The notes below the pieces were generated by a model. That model saw only the letters and a program-made list of their open reading frames with translations, was not told the DNA's origin and made no database searches. This document shows positions 1 through 5,433 of a DNA stretch of 7,297 nt, piece after piece (the first letter of the stretch is position 1; every line of letters starts with the position of its first letter). The position numbers and the translations under genes are program-made. Source of the DNA: an archaeon (GTDB lineage Archaea > Nanobdellota > Nanobdellia > SCGC-AAA011-G17 > GW2011-AR18); assembly GCA_023245385.1 (NCBI GenBank), contig JAHFKM010000030.1, forward strand, positions 2,649-9,945. The letters run 5' to 3'.

Positions 1-543
1 CTTTTTTGTTTTCCTTGTACTACTTTTTCTTTTTCTGAAAAATTGAAGAGGGATAAGAAGAATAAGATTCGTGGTTTTAATTCTTATTTGAGAGAGAACA
101 AGTATCGTGCTGGAAAGGATCAGCCTACCTATTTTGAGATTTTGTCAAGTGTGAATCCTGAGTTTCAGAAAGTTCTTCCTTCTCCTGAGGAGGATGTGAT
201 AAATGTGGATAAGGATTTGCATGTATTTTTTTATGCTGGTTCGAATACCTTGTGGGGGAAAGTGCTTGTTGCTTCTGCTTCTGCGAGTGTTATTGGTGCA
301 ACTGCGGGGACATTTATTGCGCCAGTTTTTGGAACAGCTGGTGGGGGTGTGGTTGGTGCTGTGGCTGGTGGTGTTGGTGGGTTGACTGGTGCGTTTTTTA
401 CATCTGACCAAGAATATACTCCCTTAGTTATCTTGGGTGACGCTGATAGGATTTACACAATGTGTGATACTGAAATTAGTTTTGATGAGAAGCAGGAGCT
501 GATTAGTAAGGCAAAGAGTGCTTCTAAAAGTTCAGCTGTGTGA
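1..543 (+). CDS. C-terminal part of a glycine-zipper membrane protein (5' end outside window)
   Basis: The frame is open from the first base of the window (it begins L-F-C-F-P-C), so this is most likely the end of a longer gene. A TTG at 43 could serve as a start, but nothing resembling a ribosome binding site or TATA box precedes it. In window codons 1-180, a lysine/arginine-rich stretch (about 15-40) leads into a polar region. Codons about 84-133 then form a hydrophobic Gly/Ala/Val segment with repeated GxxxG spacing, for example GTAGGGVVGAVAGGVGG, which is typical of glycine-zipper helix packing in membranes. A short tail follows with LVILGDADRIYTMC and a Lys/Ser-rich end. From memory, DPANN surface-gene clusters contain long proteins ending in a similar Gly-rich segment plus a short tail with one cysteine, but I cannot confirm homology. 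It lies just upstream of the other membrane-protein genes, in the same direction. Function unknown. Confidence 0.72.
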   Translation, partial: LFCFPCTTFSFSEKLKRDKKNKIRGFNSYLRENKYRAGKDQPTYFEILSSVNPEFQKVLPSPEEDVINVDKDLHVFFYAGSNTLWGKVLVASASASVIGATAGTFIAPVFGTAGGGVVGAVAGGVGGLTGAFFTSDQEYTPLVILGDADRIYTMCDTEISFDEKQELISKAKSASKSSAV

Positions 544-554
544 TTTTTTATTTT
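544..554 (+). terminator. T-rich probable archaeal terminator
   Basis: The run TTTTTTATTTT directly follows the TGA stop at 541-543. Archaeal RNA polymerase terminates at T-rich tracts without needing a hairpin, and a new BRE-TATA element lies about 80-90 nt downstream. I see no convincing stem-loop. T-runs are common in this sequence, so the call is moderate. Confidence 0.4.
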
Positions 555-585
555 AAGTGTTAAACGTAGCTTATAAGAATGGAAG

Positions 586-593
586 TTTAAAAA
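586..593 (+). promoter_or_regulatory. weak TATA-like box upstream of the ATG at 620
   Basis: TTTAAAAA, followed by AATAAAA, begins 34 nt before the ATG at 620. That is a workable distance for leaderless transcription. The match to archaeal TATA is poorer than that of the box at 642-649, and no clear BRE precedes it. The two boxes are competing explanations for the start of the next gene. Confidence 0.3.
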
Positions 594-619
594 AATAAAA
601 TAGGTGGGTAAGAAGGAGG

Positions 620-826
620 ATGAGCGAGCTTAATCCAAAGATTTATATTTCTTCTAAAATGTTTGTTAAGTGTATGAGAAAAGGGGATCTTGCTGGTGAG
701 ACTGTGGTGAAGTTATTAATTGCTCTAGCATTTTTGTTAATTCTGACGATTGCTTTGTATTTGCTTAAGGATAAGATGGTTAGTTTGTTGGATGGAATTA
801 AGAGAACGTTGAGGTTTGGCGGCTGA
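620..826 (+). CDS. small single-pass membrane protein with prepilin-like N-terminus
   Basis: Up to 68 residues. It has one membrane helix at about residues 29-49, preceded by MRKGDLAGE at 19-27 and followed by a basic amphipathic tail (LLDGIKRTLRF). The R-K-G then glutamate five residues on, leading into the hydrophobic helix, resembles the class III (type IV prepilin) signal, which is cut after the glycine. Coordinates give the longest ATG frame. The ATG at 620 touches an AAGGAGG (613-619), too close to act as its ribosome binding site. The ATG at 674 (Met19) would give a 50-aa protein starting directly with MRKGDLAGE. It sits 32 nt after the first T of a BRE-TATA at 635-649, so I slightly favour 674. 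The TGA overlaps the next gene's ATG by one base (TGATG), so the two are probably translated as a pair. No family recognised. Confidence 0.62.
   Translation: MSELNPKIYISSKMFVKCMRKGDLAGETVVKLLIALAFLLILTIALYLLKDKMVSLLDGIKRTLRFGG
635..649 (+). promoter_or_regulatory. BRE-TATA element, candidate promoter for a start at 674
   Basis: CCAAAGA (635-641, BRE-like) directly precedes TTTATATT (642-649), close to the archaeal TATA consensus. A transcription start about 27 bases from the box centre falls at about 672-674, on an ATG in the frame of the small membrane protein. The spacing from the first T of the box to the start codon is 32 nt, in line with the boxes before 2438, 3105 and 6340 (33, 32 and 30 nt). 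Confidence 0.5.
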
Positions 827-2409
827 TGAGCAGTGTTGCGTGGGAGAAAATAATTGAGTGGGCGATTCTTTTGCTTGTTGCTTTCGCAGTAATTTATGGG
901 GGATACAGAATTATGCAACCTTTAATTGATTCTTTTACTGGCGCGAATGAATTATCTGAGCAGGCGAAGCTTCAGGGTCAGGATGGGTTTGATTTGTTTT
1001 TAAAAAAATATACTGATTGTAAGAATTCTCCTGATGAGAACTGTTTGTGTCCGTTGAGTGTTCCGCTTCCGAAAAATGTTGTGGTGAAGTTGAGTAATAA
1101 TGGTGAGTTGCAGCAGACTGAGTTGAGTGTTGTGAAAGGATCTATAAAGGAGAACAATGGGGTGTTTGATTTTGCTCTTCCTGAGTATAGTGGAAAGAAT
1201 GAAGTGTTGTCTGACAAGCCAAGGGAGGTGAGAGTGGTGAAAGATGATGTTCCCTATCTTGCTGCTGATGATTGGTCTGTGTTTTCTTTTTCTGATAAGC
1301 AGAAGGAGCGTTATGTGGTTTTGAATCCTAAGGGTTTGGAGTATGTGTCTGAGGTGTATTTTTCCTTGGGTTCGTATTGTTCTCCGTGTTTGTTTGTTGG
1401 AACAAAGATTGAGGGATCAAGTTCGAGAGCTTTTGATCCTGGCTATTTGTATAAGTTGGATGCTAAGCATGTGGTCTTGTTGAGTGAGCGGCAAAGAAAA
1501 GCTGTGGTGGATGTTTCTGGTGTTAAGGATCTTGAGCGTTTACGTTCCTGTTCTTTTATTGGGAAGGAGGGTGTGGGTGTTTTTCAGAAGGTGGTAACAA
1601 GTGTGGAGAAGTGTTATCCTTCAAAGTCTTTGGCTGCGGATTATCTTTCGAAAGAAATGAGTGTGACTGTTGGTGAGGAGAGTGGAACGCATGTGTTCTA
1701 TAAAATTGTGTATGTTGTTGGTTTAAGATATAAATTAGATAAGTTTGGAAAGGGGGAGTGGGTGTTGGGTGAGTATTATACATGGCATAAAAATATTTTT
1801 GGAGGGAAAGAAAACTTTTTTTATCAGGCGGAAAAGACAGCGCATCATATAACTGATCCTGGTGATGAGCAAAAGAAAATGACTGCTGTTTTTTTGAATA
1901 ATTTGAAGGGGAAGAATGTGAAGGAGGGTCTTGAGTTTTTGAAAGGAAAAATAGATCGAGGAGAGTATAGTACGGATCTTGTTGAGCTTCCGCAGGCGAA
2001 GGAGATATCTTATTTGATGCGGTTGGAATCTACGAAGGTGCAGCCAGTGAAAATTGCTGAGCCTGTGTTCTGTTCGAGTGTTGATTTGTTTAAGGGTCAG
2101 AAGTCAATCGTTCCCAAGGAAAATAAAATTGTGATTACTTCAAAAGGATTGAGTTTGTATGAGAATGGAAGAGGGGTGCGTTCTGAGGAGCTTCCTTTTA
2201 ATTTTTGTGTAAAAGAGAGTGATGGTGTAAATGCTCGGGCTCTTTCTTTGTCTTCTTTGGATGTAGATCAGAATATAGTGCGTTTGAACTGGTATCGTGA
2301 GCCTGATGAGAGTATCTGTGTGTATCCTGTGACGATGAAAGTGTCTGAGCAGCAGACGATAGAGGGTGTTGCGTCTGTTCTTGCTGCGTCGGGTGACCAA
2401 AACCTTTAA
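826..2409 (+). CDS. 527-aa membrane-anchored cysteine-rich protein, probable extracytoplasmic domain
   Basis: One hydrophobic helix at about residues 9-28 anchors a long hydrophilic domain with no second clear membrane segment. Ten cysteines follow the helix: C65, C73, C75 (pattern C-x7-C-x-C), C185 and C188 (CSPC), C242, C263, C416, C461 and C498. This suggests disulfides or a metal site outside the membrane. The C-x7-C-x-C group is followed by P-L-P-K-N and beta-rich sequence. A similar Cys group followed by L-P is something I recall from uncharacterised DPANN membrane proteins, but I have not verified this. The ATG overlaps the preceding TGA by one base. GAGGT at 811-815 is a plausible ribosome binding site 10 nt upstream. 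The N-terminus (MSSVAWEKIIEW) lacks the KKG-type prepilin cleavage site seen in its neighbours, so it may remain membrane-anchored. The stop codon lies inside the next promoter. Function unknown. Confidence 0.85.
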   Translation: MSSVAWEKIIEWAILLLVAFAVIYGGYRIMQPLIDSFTGANELSEQAKLQGQDGFDLFLKKYTDCKNSPDENCLCPLSVPLPKNVVVKLSNNGELQQTELSVVKGSIKENNGVFDFALPEYSGKNEVLSDKPREVRVVKDDVPYLAADDWSVFSFSDKQKERYVVLNPKGLEYVSEVYFSLGSYCSPCLFVGTKIEGSSSRAFDPGYLYKLDAKHVVLLSERQRKAVVDVSGVKDLERLRSCSFIGKEGVGVFQKVVTSVEKCYPSKSLAADYLSKEMSVTVGEESGTHVFYKIVYVVGLRYKLDKFGKGEWVLGEYYTWHKNIFGGKENFFYQAEKTAHHITDPGDEQKKMTAVFLNNLKGKNVKEGLEFLKGKIDRGEYSTDLVELPQAKEISYLMRLESTKVQPVKIAEPVFCSSVDLFKGQKSIVPKENKIVITSKGLSLYENGRGVRSEELPFNFCVKESDGVNARALSLSSLDVDQNIVRLNWYREPDESICVYPVTMKVSEQQTIEGVASVLAASGDQNL

Positions 2410-2412
2410 ATA
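2397..2412 (+). promoter_or_regulatory. BRE-TATA element upstream of the gene at 2438
   Basis: CCAAAACC (2397-2404) precedes TTTAAATA (2405-2412). The box overlaps the stop codon of the upstream gene (2407-2409). The 11-base string TTTAAATAAAA at 2405-2415 recurs exactly at 3073-3083 before the next block. The first T of the box is 33 nt from the GTG at 2438. Confidence 0.55.
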
Positions 2413-2437
2413 AAACAAGCTGGGTAAAGAGTGAAAG

Positions 2438-2863
2438 GTGAATGGATTGAATAAAAAAGCTCAGGGTTTGCCAATGAATGTGGTAATTCTTGGGATTATT
2501 GTGATTGTTGTTCTTATTGTTGTTCTTATTTTCTTTGTTGGGGGTACTGCTCAGATTACGTCGAAGATTAAAGATATTTTTACTGGAAGGGTAAGTGCTC
2601 AAAGTGCTCAGTTGGCGGTTGAGGATTGTAAGCAGTTTTGTGCAAGTGCTATTGAATTGCCTAATGATAATTTGAAAGGAACTTCTACTTATTGTACAAA
2701 GGCGATGATTGTAGATAATGCAGGTACTGCGACAAAGTATAAATGTGGTTCTGGATCACGTAATGGTATTGAACAACCAACTGAGAGTGAGGCTGGAAGG
2801 GGAATTAAAGCAGGTGGAGATTTGGGTATTACTTGTGATATAACTTGCCCTGTCCCTGTCTAA
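2438..2863 (+). CDS. small prepilin-like membrane protein with six cysteines
   Basis: Up to 141 residues. The N-terminus reads (MNGL)NKKAQGLPMN, followed by one very hydrophobic helix at about 15-35. The KKA-Q-G junction before the helix fits an archaeal class III (prepilin peptidase) site with Ala at -1. Short DPANN proteins starting MNKKxQxLPMN are something I recall as frequent, though of unknown role. Outside the helix are C64, C68, C86, C103, C133 and C137: an even number, in a small Gly/Ser/Thr-rich domain, so three disulfides are plausible. The start is ambiguous. The GTG at 2438 is 33 nt from the TATA box and could be leaderless. The TTG at 2447 would give MNKKAQG and has GGTGA (2437-2441) five bases upstream, which overlaps that GTG. 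The helix contains a perfect 12-base tandem repeat. The next gene follows after 20 bases. Confidence 0.82.
   Translation: MNGLNKKAQGLPMNVVILGIIVIVVLIVVLIFFVGGTAQITSKIKDIFTGRVSAQSAQLAVEDCKQFCASAIELPNDNLKGTSTYCTKAMIVDNAGTATKYKCGSGSRNGIEQPTESEAGRGIKAGGDLGITCDITCPVPV
2504..2527 (+). repeat. 12-bp perfect tandem duplication inside a membrane-helix coding region
   Basis: ATTGTTGTTCTT occurs twice head to tail (2504-2515 and 2516-2527) and in frame, encoding IVVL-IVVL in the hydrophobic helix of the six-cysteine protein. A further ATT follows. It lengthens the helix by four residues, about one helical turn, without changing the frame. It may be a recent slippage duplication or simply low-complexity coding sequence. 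Confidence 0.85.
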
Positions 2864-2883
2864 CAACGCCTTAATTTGTTAAC

Positions 2884-3066
2884 ATGTCCTCTAAAAAAGC
2901 TGAAAGTTTAGCATTGAATACGATTGTTATTTTGATTATTATTTTGGTTGTTTTTTTAGTGGTTGTGTTATTTTTTTCTAAGACTGGTGGTTCTCTTTTT
3001 CAGGCGTTAAAAGACAGAGCTACAACTTCTGTTGATCTCGCGAAGTCTCTTCCGAAAACGCCCTAA
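2884..3066 (+). CDS. 60-aa single-helix membrane protein, prepilin-like
   Basis: The protein consists of a basic N-terminus (MSSKKAESLALN), one long hydrophobic helix at about 13-31, and a short polar tail ending in SLPKTP. KKA followed by polar residues and then the helix resembles the class III signal of the preceding gene (KKAQGLPMN versus KKAESLALN). The two are probably related small pilin-like subunits or accessory anchors. There is no cysteine and no folded domain beyond the helix. The gene lies 20 bases after the preceding stop and is presumably co-transcribed with it. Oddly, neither a Shine-Dalgarno sequence nor a TATA box at the usual distance precedes the ATG; the gap holds only TTAATTTGTTAAC. 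It superficially resembles a TatA-type one-helix protein but lacks the TatA hinge. Function unknown. Confidence 0.7.
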   Translation: MSSKKAESLALNTIVILIIILVVFLVVVLFFSKTGGSLFQALKDRATTSVDLAKSLPKTP

Positions 3067-3072
3067 GATAGA

Positions 3073-3080
3073 TTTAAATA
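3073..3080 (+). promoter_or_regulatory. TATA box for the five-gene block starting at 3105
   Basis: TTTAAATA begins 32 nt before the ATG at 3105, putting the predicted transcription start at about 3103-3105, so the mRNA would be leaderless or nearly so. TTTAAATAAAA (3073-3083) is identical to the box at 2405-2415. The flank before it, AAGATAGA, is a weaker BRE match than at the other promoters. It lies seven bases after the upstream stop. Confidence 0.55.
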
Positions 3081-3104
3081 AAAGTTTTGCCAGTTCTTGT
3101 GTTG

Positions 3105-4106
3105 ATGGGTTTTTTAGGAAAAAGGGGGCAGCAGATAGCGGAGGAAAGTTTTGTAGGTTTGTTGTTAAGTATTTTAGGAGTGGTAGTAGTTACTGGTGTT
3201 GCTGGTCTTGTGTTTCATTTTCTTTTTCCTCCTGTAGAGTGTGCGAATGAGAGTGGTTGGAAGGGTGTTGAAAGTTCTTTGTCTGATGTTGAGGCAGGGA
3301 TAAGGAAGGAAATTGAAGTTCCTTTTTATAATGAGGGATGTCCATTAGTGGGATTTCCTTCAGCGAATAATATTGAGAGAATTTCTTCTAATGAGGCGAA
3401 GGTTGTGGATGGGCAAGCTAAGATTTGTATGTGTGAGGTGAAGCAGGGAAAGTGTAAGTCTGCTCATTGTTATTCTTTTACTAAGTTTACAAAGGTAAGA
3501 TATCCTGTTGAGAACGTGCAGGTTTCAACTGAGAATCTTGGTCAGTATGTTTTTTTAAGTTTTAGAGCTGAAGGTGCTGATCTTGTGGTGAGTGTGAAGG
3601 GGAAGACGAGAGAGTATCAAGAATTTATTTATAATCTTGGTGAAGGTTCAGGGGAGATTGATCCTGGTCATTTGCTAAGTAATTTGAAGATTGCGTATGC
3701 TTCTCCTGAAAAAATAGAAGTGCAAAGGGTGACAGTGAAGAGGGATATTTTTCATCCGAAGGAGATGGGTGTGGTGAAGGGTGTGTTTCCTTTGTTTTTT
3801 GATATTGTTTTAAAACAAGGTGAAAAGAGTGTGAATTCGAAGCTTGTTCAGAAAATGGAGTTGGAAGTTTTGTTAATGCGAGAAGAGCAGGAAAGTTTTG
3901 CGGGAAAAGAAAGTTTTTTGTTTTATCAGAAAGATGAGGGGTGGGTGTCTGAGAAATTATCTTGTAAAAATGCTCATGATGATTTGTTGGTAAGTGCGAA
4001 TACGCCAAGGTTTTTAGAGAGTGTTCAGAAAAGAAGAGAAGTGCTCTGTGATGCAACTATTCCTGAATTTGCTGAGAACTTTGCGATTGGGGTGAAAAGT
4101 GGATAA
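3105..4106 (+). CDS. 333-aa membrane-anchored protein with Cys cluster, prepilin-like N-terminus
   Basis: MGFLGKRGQQIAEES leads into one hydrophobic helix at about 16-41. KRG followed by QQIAE, with Glu at +5 from the glycine, matches the archaeal prepilin pattern well. The remainder is a hydrophilic, beta-rich domain with C46, C79, C108, C110, C117, C122, C287 and C315. The group C108-x-C-x6-C-x4-C122 (CMCEVKQGKCKSAHC) could bind a metal or form disulfides. I chose the ATG at 3105 over an in-frame TTG at 3087. It gives the short basic signal N-terminus typical of the class and lies 32 nt downstream of the TATA box, whereas the TTG has no support. It is first in a five-gene overlapping block and overlaps the next gene by 8 nt. 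The domain fold and function are not recognised. I recall similar Cys groups in DPANN membrane proteins, unverified. Confidence 0.85.
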   Translation: MGFLGKRGQQIAEESFVGLLLSILGVVVVTGVAGLVFHFLFPPVECANESGWKGVESSLSDVEAGIRKEIEVPFYNEGCPLVGFPSANNIERISSNEAKVVDGQAKICMCEVKQGKCKSAHCYSFTKFTKVRYPVENVQVSTENLGQYVFLSFRAEGADLVVSVKGKTREYQEFIYNLGEGSGEIDPGHLLSNLKIAYASPEKIEVQRVTVKRDIFHPKEMGVVKGVFPLFFDIVLKQGEKSVNSKLVQKMELEVLLMREEQESFAGKESFLFYQKDEGWVSEKLSCKNAHDDLLVSANTPRFLESVQKRREVLCDATIPEFAENFAIGVKSG

Positions 4107-4467
4107 GAAGGGATTTGCTTTTGCAGTAGAGTTTTTGGTTGATCTTTTTATTCTTGTTTTTGTGCTTTTGCTTTTTTTTGGTTCGATTCAGAAGATTCAG
4201 AATGATGATTTGCATATTCAGGAGAGAGAGGTGAGAGAGTTTGCTTTGGTGAAAGATGCTGCTCTTGCGAGTCCTGGTAAGCTGAGAATAGAGTATAATT
4301 TTTTTCCTGGTTTTAGAATGGAAGTAAGTGGGGGGTGTAGAATAAAAATGGAAAAGTTGAGTGAGGCTTTGGCTCCTCCTGCTTCGCAGTATGGGTGTGG
4401 TGTTTCTGATGACAAGAGAATAGTTTTAGAAAAAAAGAAAGATCTTCTTGAGGTGGGTGTTGGATGA
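4099..4467 (+). CDS. 122-aa pilin-like membrane protein
   Basis: The start MDKKGFAFAVEFLVDLF is a good class III signal: KKG, then FAFAVE with Glu at +6, running straight into a hydrophobic helix (about 9-29). This resembles the archaeal KKGQAAIEF-type prepilins. After the helix comes a charged, probably helical linker (QKIQNDDLHIQEREVREFA), as in pilin stalks. A small domain follows with two cysteines (C80 and C100) that could form one disulfide. The GTG start overlaps the previous gene by 8 nt and has GGTGA at 4091-4095 just upstream, a match to the archaeal anti-Shine-Dalgarno. Its stop overlaps the next start by 4 nt (ATGA). It is one of the clearest pilin-like members of the cluster, but no specific family is recognised and no partner ATPase is in view. 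Confidence 0.82.
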   Translation: MDKKGFAFAVEFLVDLFILVFVLLLFFGSIQKIQNDDLHIQEREVREFALVKDAALASPGKLRIEYNFFPGFRMEVSGGCRIKMEKLSEALAPPASQYGCGVSDDKRIVLEKKKDLLEVGVG

Positions 4468-4940
4468 CTGCAGTTGGGAAGAGTGTTGAGTTTTGGGGTT
4501 TTCTTCCTGCGATTATAGCTGTGACGATTCTTGTCTTGATTGTGATGAGTAATTATCTTCATGAGAGTTTGGATGTGGAGGCTGTTGAGGATCTTGTGGT
4601 GAGTAATGTGTTAAGGAATTCTCCGAATTGTCTTGCGTTGGATTCAGAGACAGGGGTGATGCAGAATGTGCTTGATCTTTCAAAGATGAGTCCTTCGAAT
4701 CTTGCTGGGTGTTATAAGCGTTCTGATTTTTCTTACAAAATAACCTTGTTTTCTTTGGAGGGAAAAGAAATAAAGTCTGCGAGTCAGGTTCCTGTGAATC
4801 TTGAGAAGTATATTCCTGTATGTAAGAGTGTGAAGACGATGCGTTGTACTGAGAGGAAAGAATTTGTGAGGTATAAGGATGAGAGTGGGGAAGTAAAGAC
4901 TGCTCTCTTAAAGATTGAGATGGTGCGTGGAAATGTTTAA
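4464..4940 (+). CDS. 158-aa single-pass membrane protein with four cysteines
   Basis: One N-terminal helix at about 12-29 (FLPAIIAVTILVLIVM) is followed by a predicted soluble domain. The cysteines are C56, C83, C120 and C128. The region NSPNCLAL, then NVLDLSKM and LAGCY resembles a pattern I associate with uncharacterised DPANN/archaeal pilus-cluster proteins (a short proline-Asn-Cys motif, then a V-x-D-L segment, then L-x-x-C-Y). This is recollection, not a verified hit. The N-terminus (MTAVGKSVEFWGF) is not a canonical KKG prepilin signal, although VEF near the helix start is reminiscent of one. The ATG lies within ATGA shared with the preceding stop, and GAGGTG (4450-4455) is 8 nt upstream, so translational coupling is likely. 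It overlaps the next gene by 8 nt. Function unknown. Confidence 0.82.
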   Translation: MTAVGKSVEFWGFLPAIIAVTILVLIVMSNYLHESLDVEAVEDLVVSNVLRNSPNCLALDSETGVMQNVLDLSKMSPSNLAGCYKRSDFSYKITLFSLEGKEIKSASQVPVNLEKYIPVCKSVKTMRCTERKEFVRYKDESGEVKTALLKIEMVRGNV

Positions 4941-5433
4941 GCGGGCGATGTTTGGGGTTGATAATGTTCTTTCGTATTTTGTTCTTGGTCTTCTTCTTGT
5001 TCTTTTTGGTGGTGTTTTTTTGGTGTTGGGGATTGGGCAGGAGAGAGATATTGTGCTGCGTCCTGCTGAGGTATATACTTCTTCTTCTGCGGTTCTTACT
5101 TTGGTGAACACGCAAATTGAAGGGGAGCGTGGCGGTGAGGTGTTACTTAAAATTGCGAAGGGTGATGTATCTTCAAAAGGTTCTGTTGAAAAAATACTGA
5201 AAGAAATTCCACTTGTTACGAATGCTGATGGGGTGTATCTTTCTTTGAAGGTGTTTCCTGCTGGGAAGACGGAGTTTGCTTCAGAATTTTTTATTGGTGA
5301 GGAGTTTCCTGTAGTTGTTAAGGAGGCTGTGCTTTTGCCGTTTGAGGATGCAAGTGAAGGAAGTGTGTTGGTGACCTTGTATTTTGTGAGGAAGGAGAGG
5401 GAGATTGTTGGAGGTTTAGTTCCTCATGAATAA
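4933..5433 (+). CDS. 166-aa single-pass membrane protein, no cysteines
   Basis: MFKRAMFGVDNVLSYF precedes one hydrophobic helix at about 12-34. A soluble domain of about 130 residues with alternating beta-like hydrophobicity follows (for example VLLPFEDA, SVLVTLYFV). KRA-M-F at the start could be a class III site with Ala at -1, but Asp rather than Glu is at +5, so this is weaker than in the neighbours. It is the only large-domain protein in the block with no cysteine. I chose the ATG at 4933 over an in-frame TTG at 4915. It has GGTG (4922-4925) at 7 nt, an 8-nt overlap with the upstream stop like other junctions here, and a normal basic N-terminus. It overlaps the next gene by 8 nt. No family recognised. 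Confidence 0.8.
   Translation: MFKRAMFGVDNVLSYFVLGLLLVLFGGVFLVLGIGQERDIVLRPAEVYTSSSAVLTLVNTQIEGERGGEVLLKIAKGDVSSKGSVEKILKEIPLVTNADGVYLSLKVFPAGKTEFASEFFIGEEFPVVVKEAVLLPFEDASEGSVLVTLYFVRKEREIVGGLVPHE

Noticed and set aside
43..45. TTG as the true start of the first gene
   Set aside because: The frame is open back to base 1, and no ribosome binding site or TATA box precedes the TTG, so a truncated longer gene is more likely.
203..385. 60-codon plus-strand frame inside the first gene
   Set aside because: It is an alternate frame of the glycine-rich coding sequence; its Leu/Val-rich translation is a by-product of GGT/GCT codons.
613..619. AAGGAGG as the ribosome binding site for the ATG at 620
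   Set aside because: There is no spacer between it and the ATG, and no start codon lies at the proper distance downstream in frame.
1378..1389. CSPC (and CFPC at 7-18) as thioredoxin-like active sites
   Set aside because: There is only a bare CxxC with no surrounding thioredoxin-fold sequence features; structural disulfides or chance are more likely.
2884..3066. TatA-like twin-arginine translocase subunit
   Set aside because: Size and one-helix topology fit, but the characteristic hinge (FG before the amphipathic helix) and conserved TatA residues are missing, and no TatC is nearby.
3087..3089. TTG start for the 333-aa protein
   Set aside because: It adds six residues before a good short class III N-terminus and lies upstream of the TATA-predicted transcription start; the ATG at 3105 fits better.
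3032..3250. 72-codon plus-strand frame starting inside the 60-aa gene
   Set aside because: It overlaps the end of one well-supported gene and the start of another in a different frame, has no upstream signal, and encodes an implausible Ser/Cys/Arg-rich sequence.
145..5115. Long antisense open frames on the minus strand, e.g. 4513-5115 and 3625-4056
   Set aside because: They are mirror images of the G/T-rich plus-strand genes, with biased composition (Ser, His, Thr, Pro, Asn), no sensible domains and no start signals.
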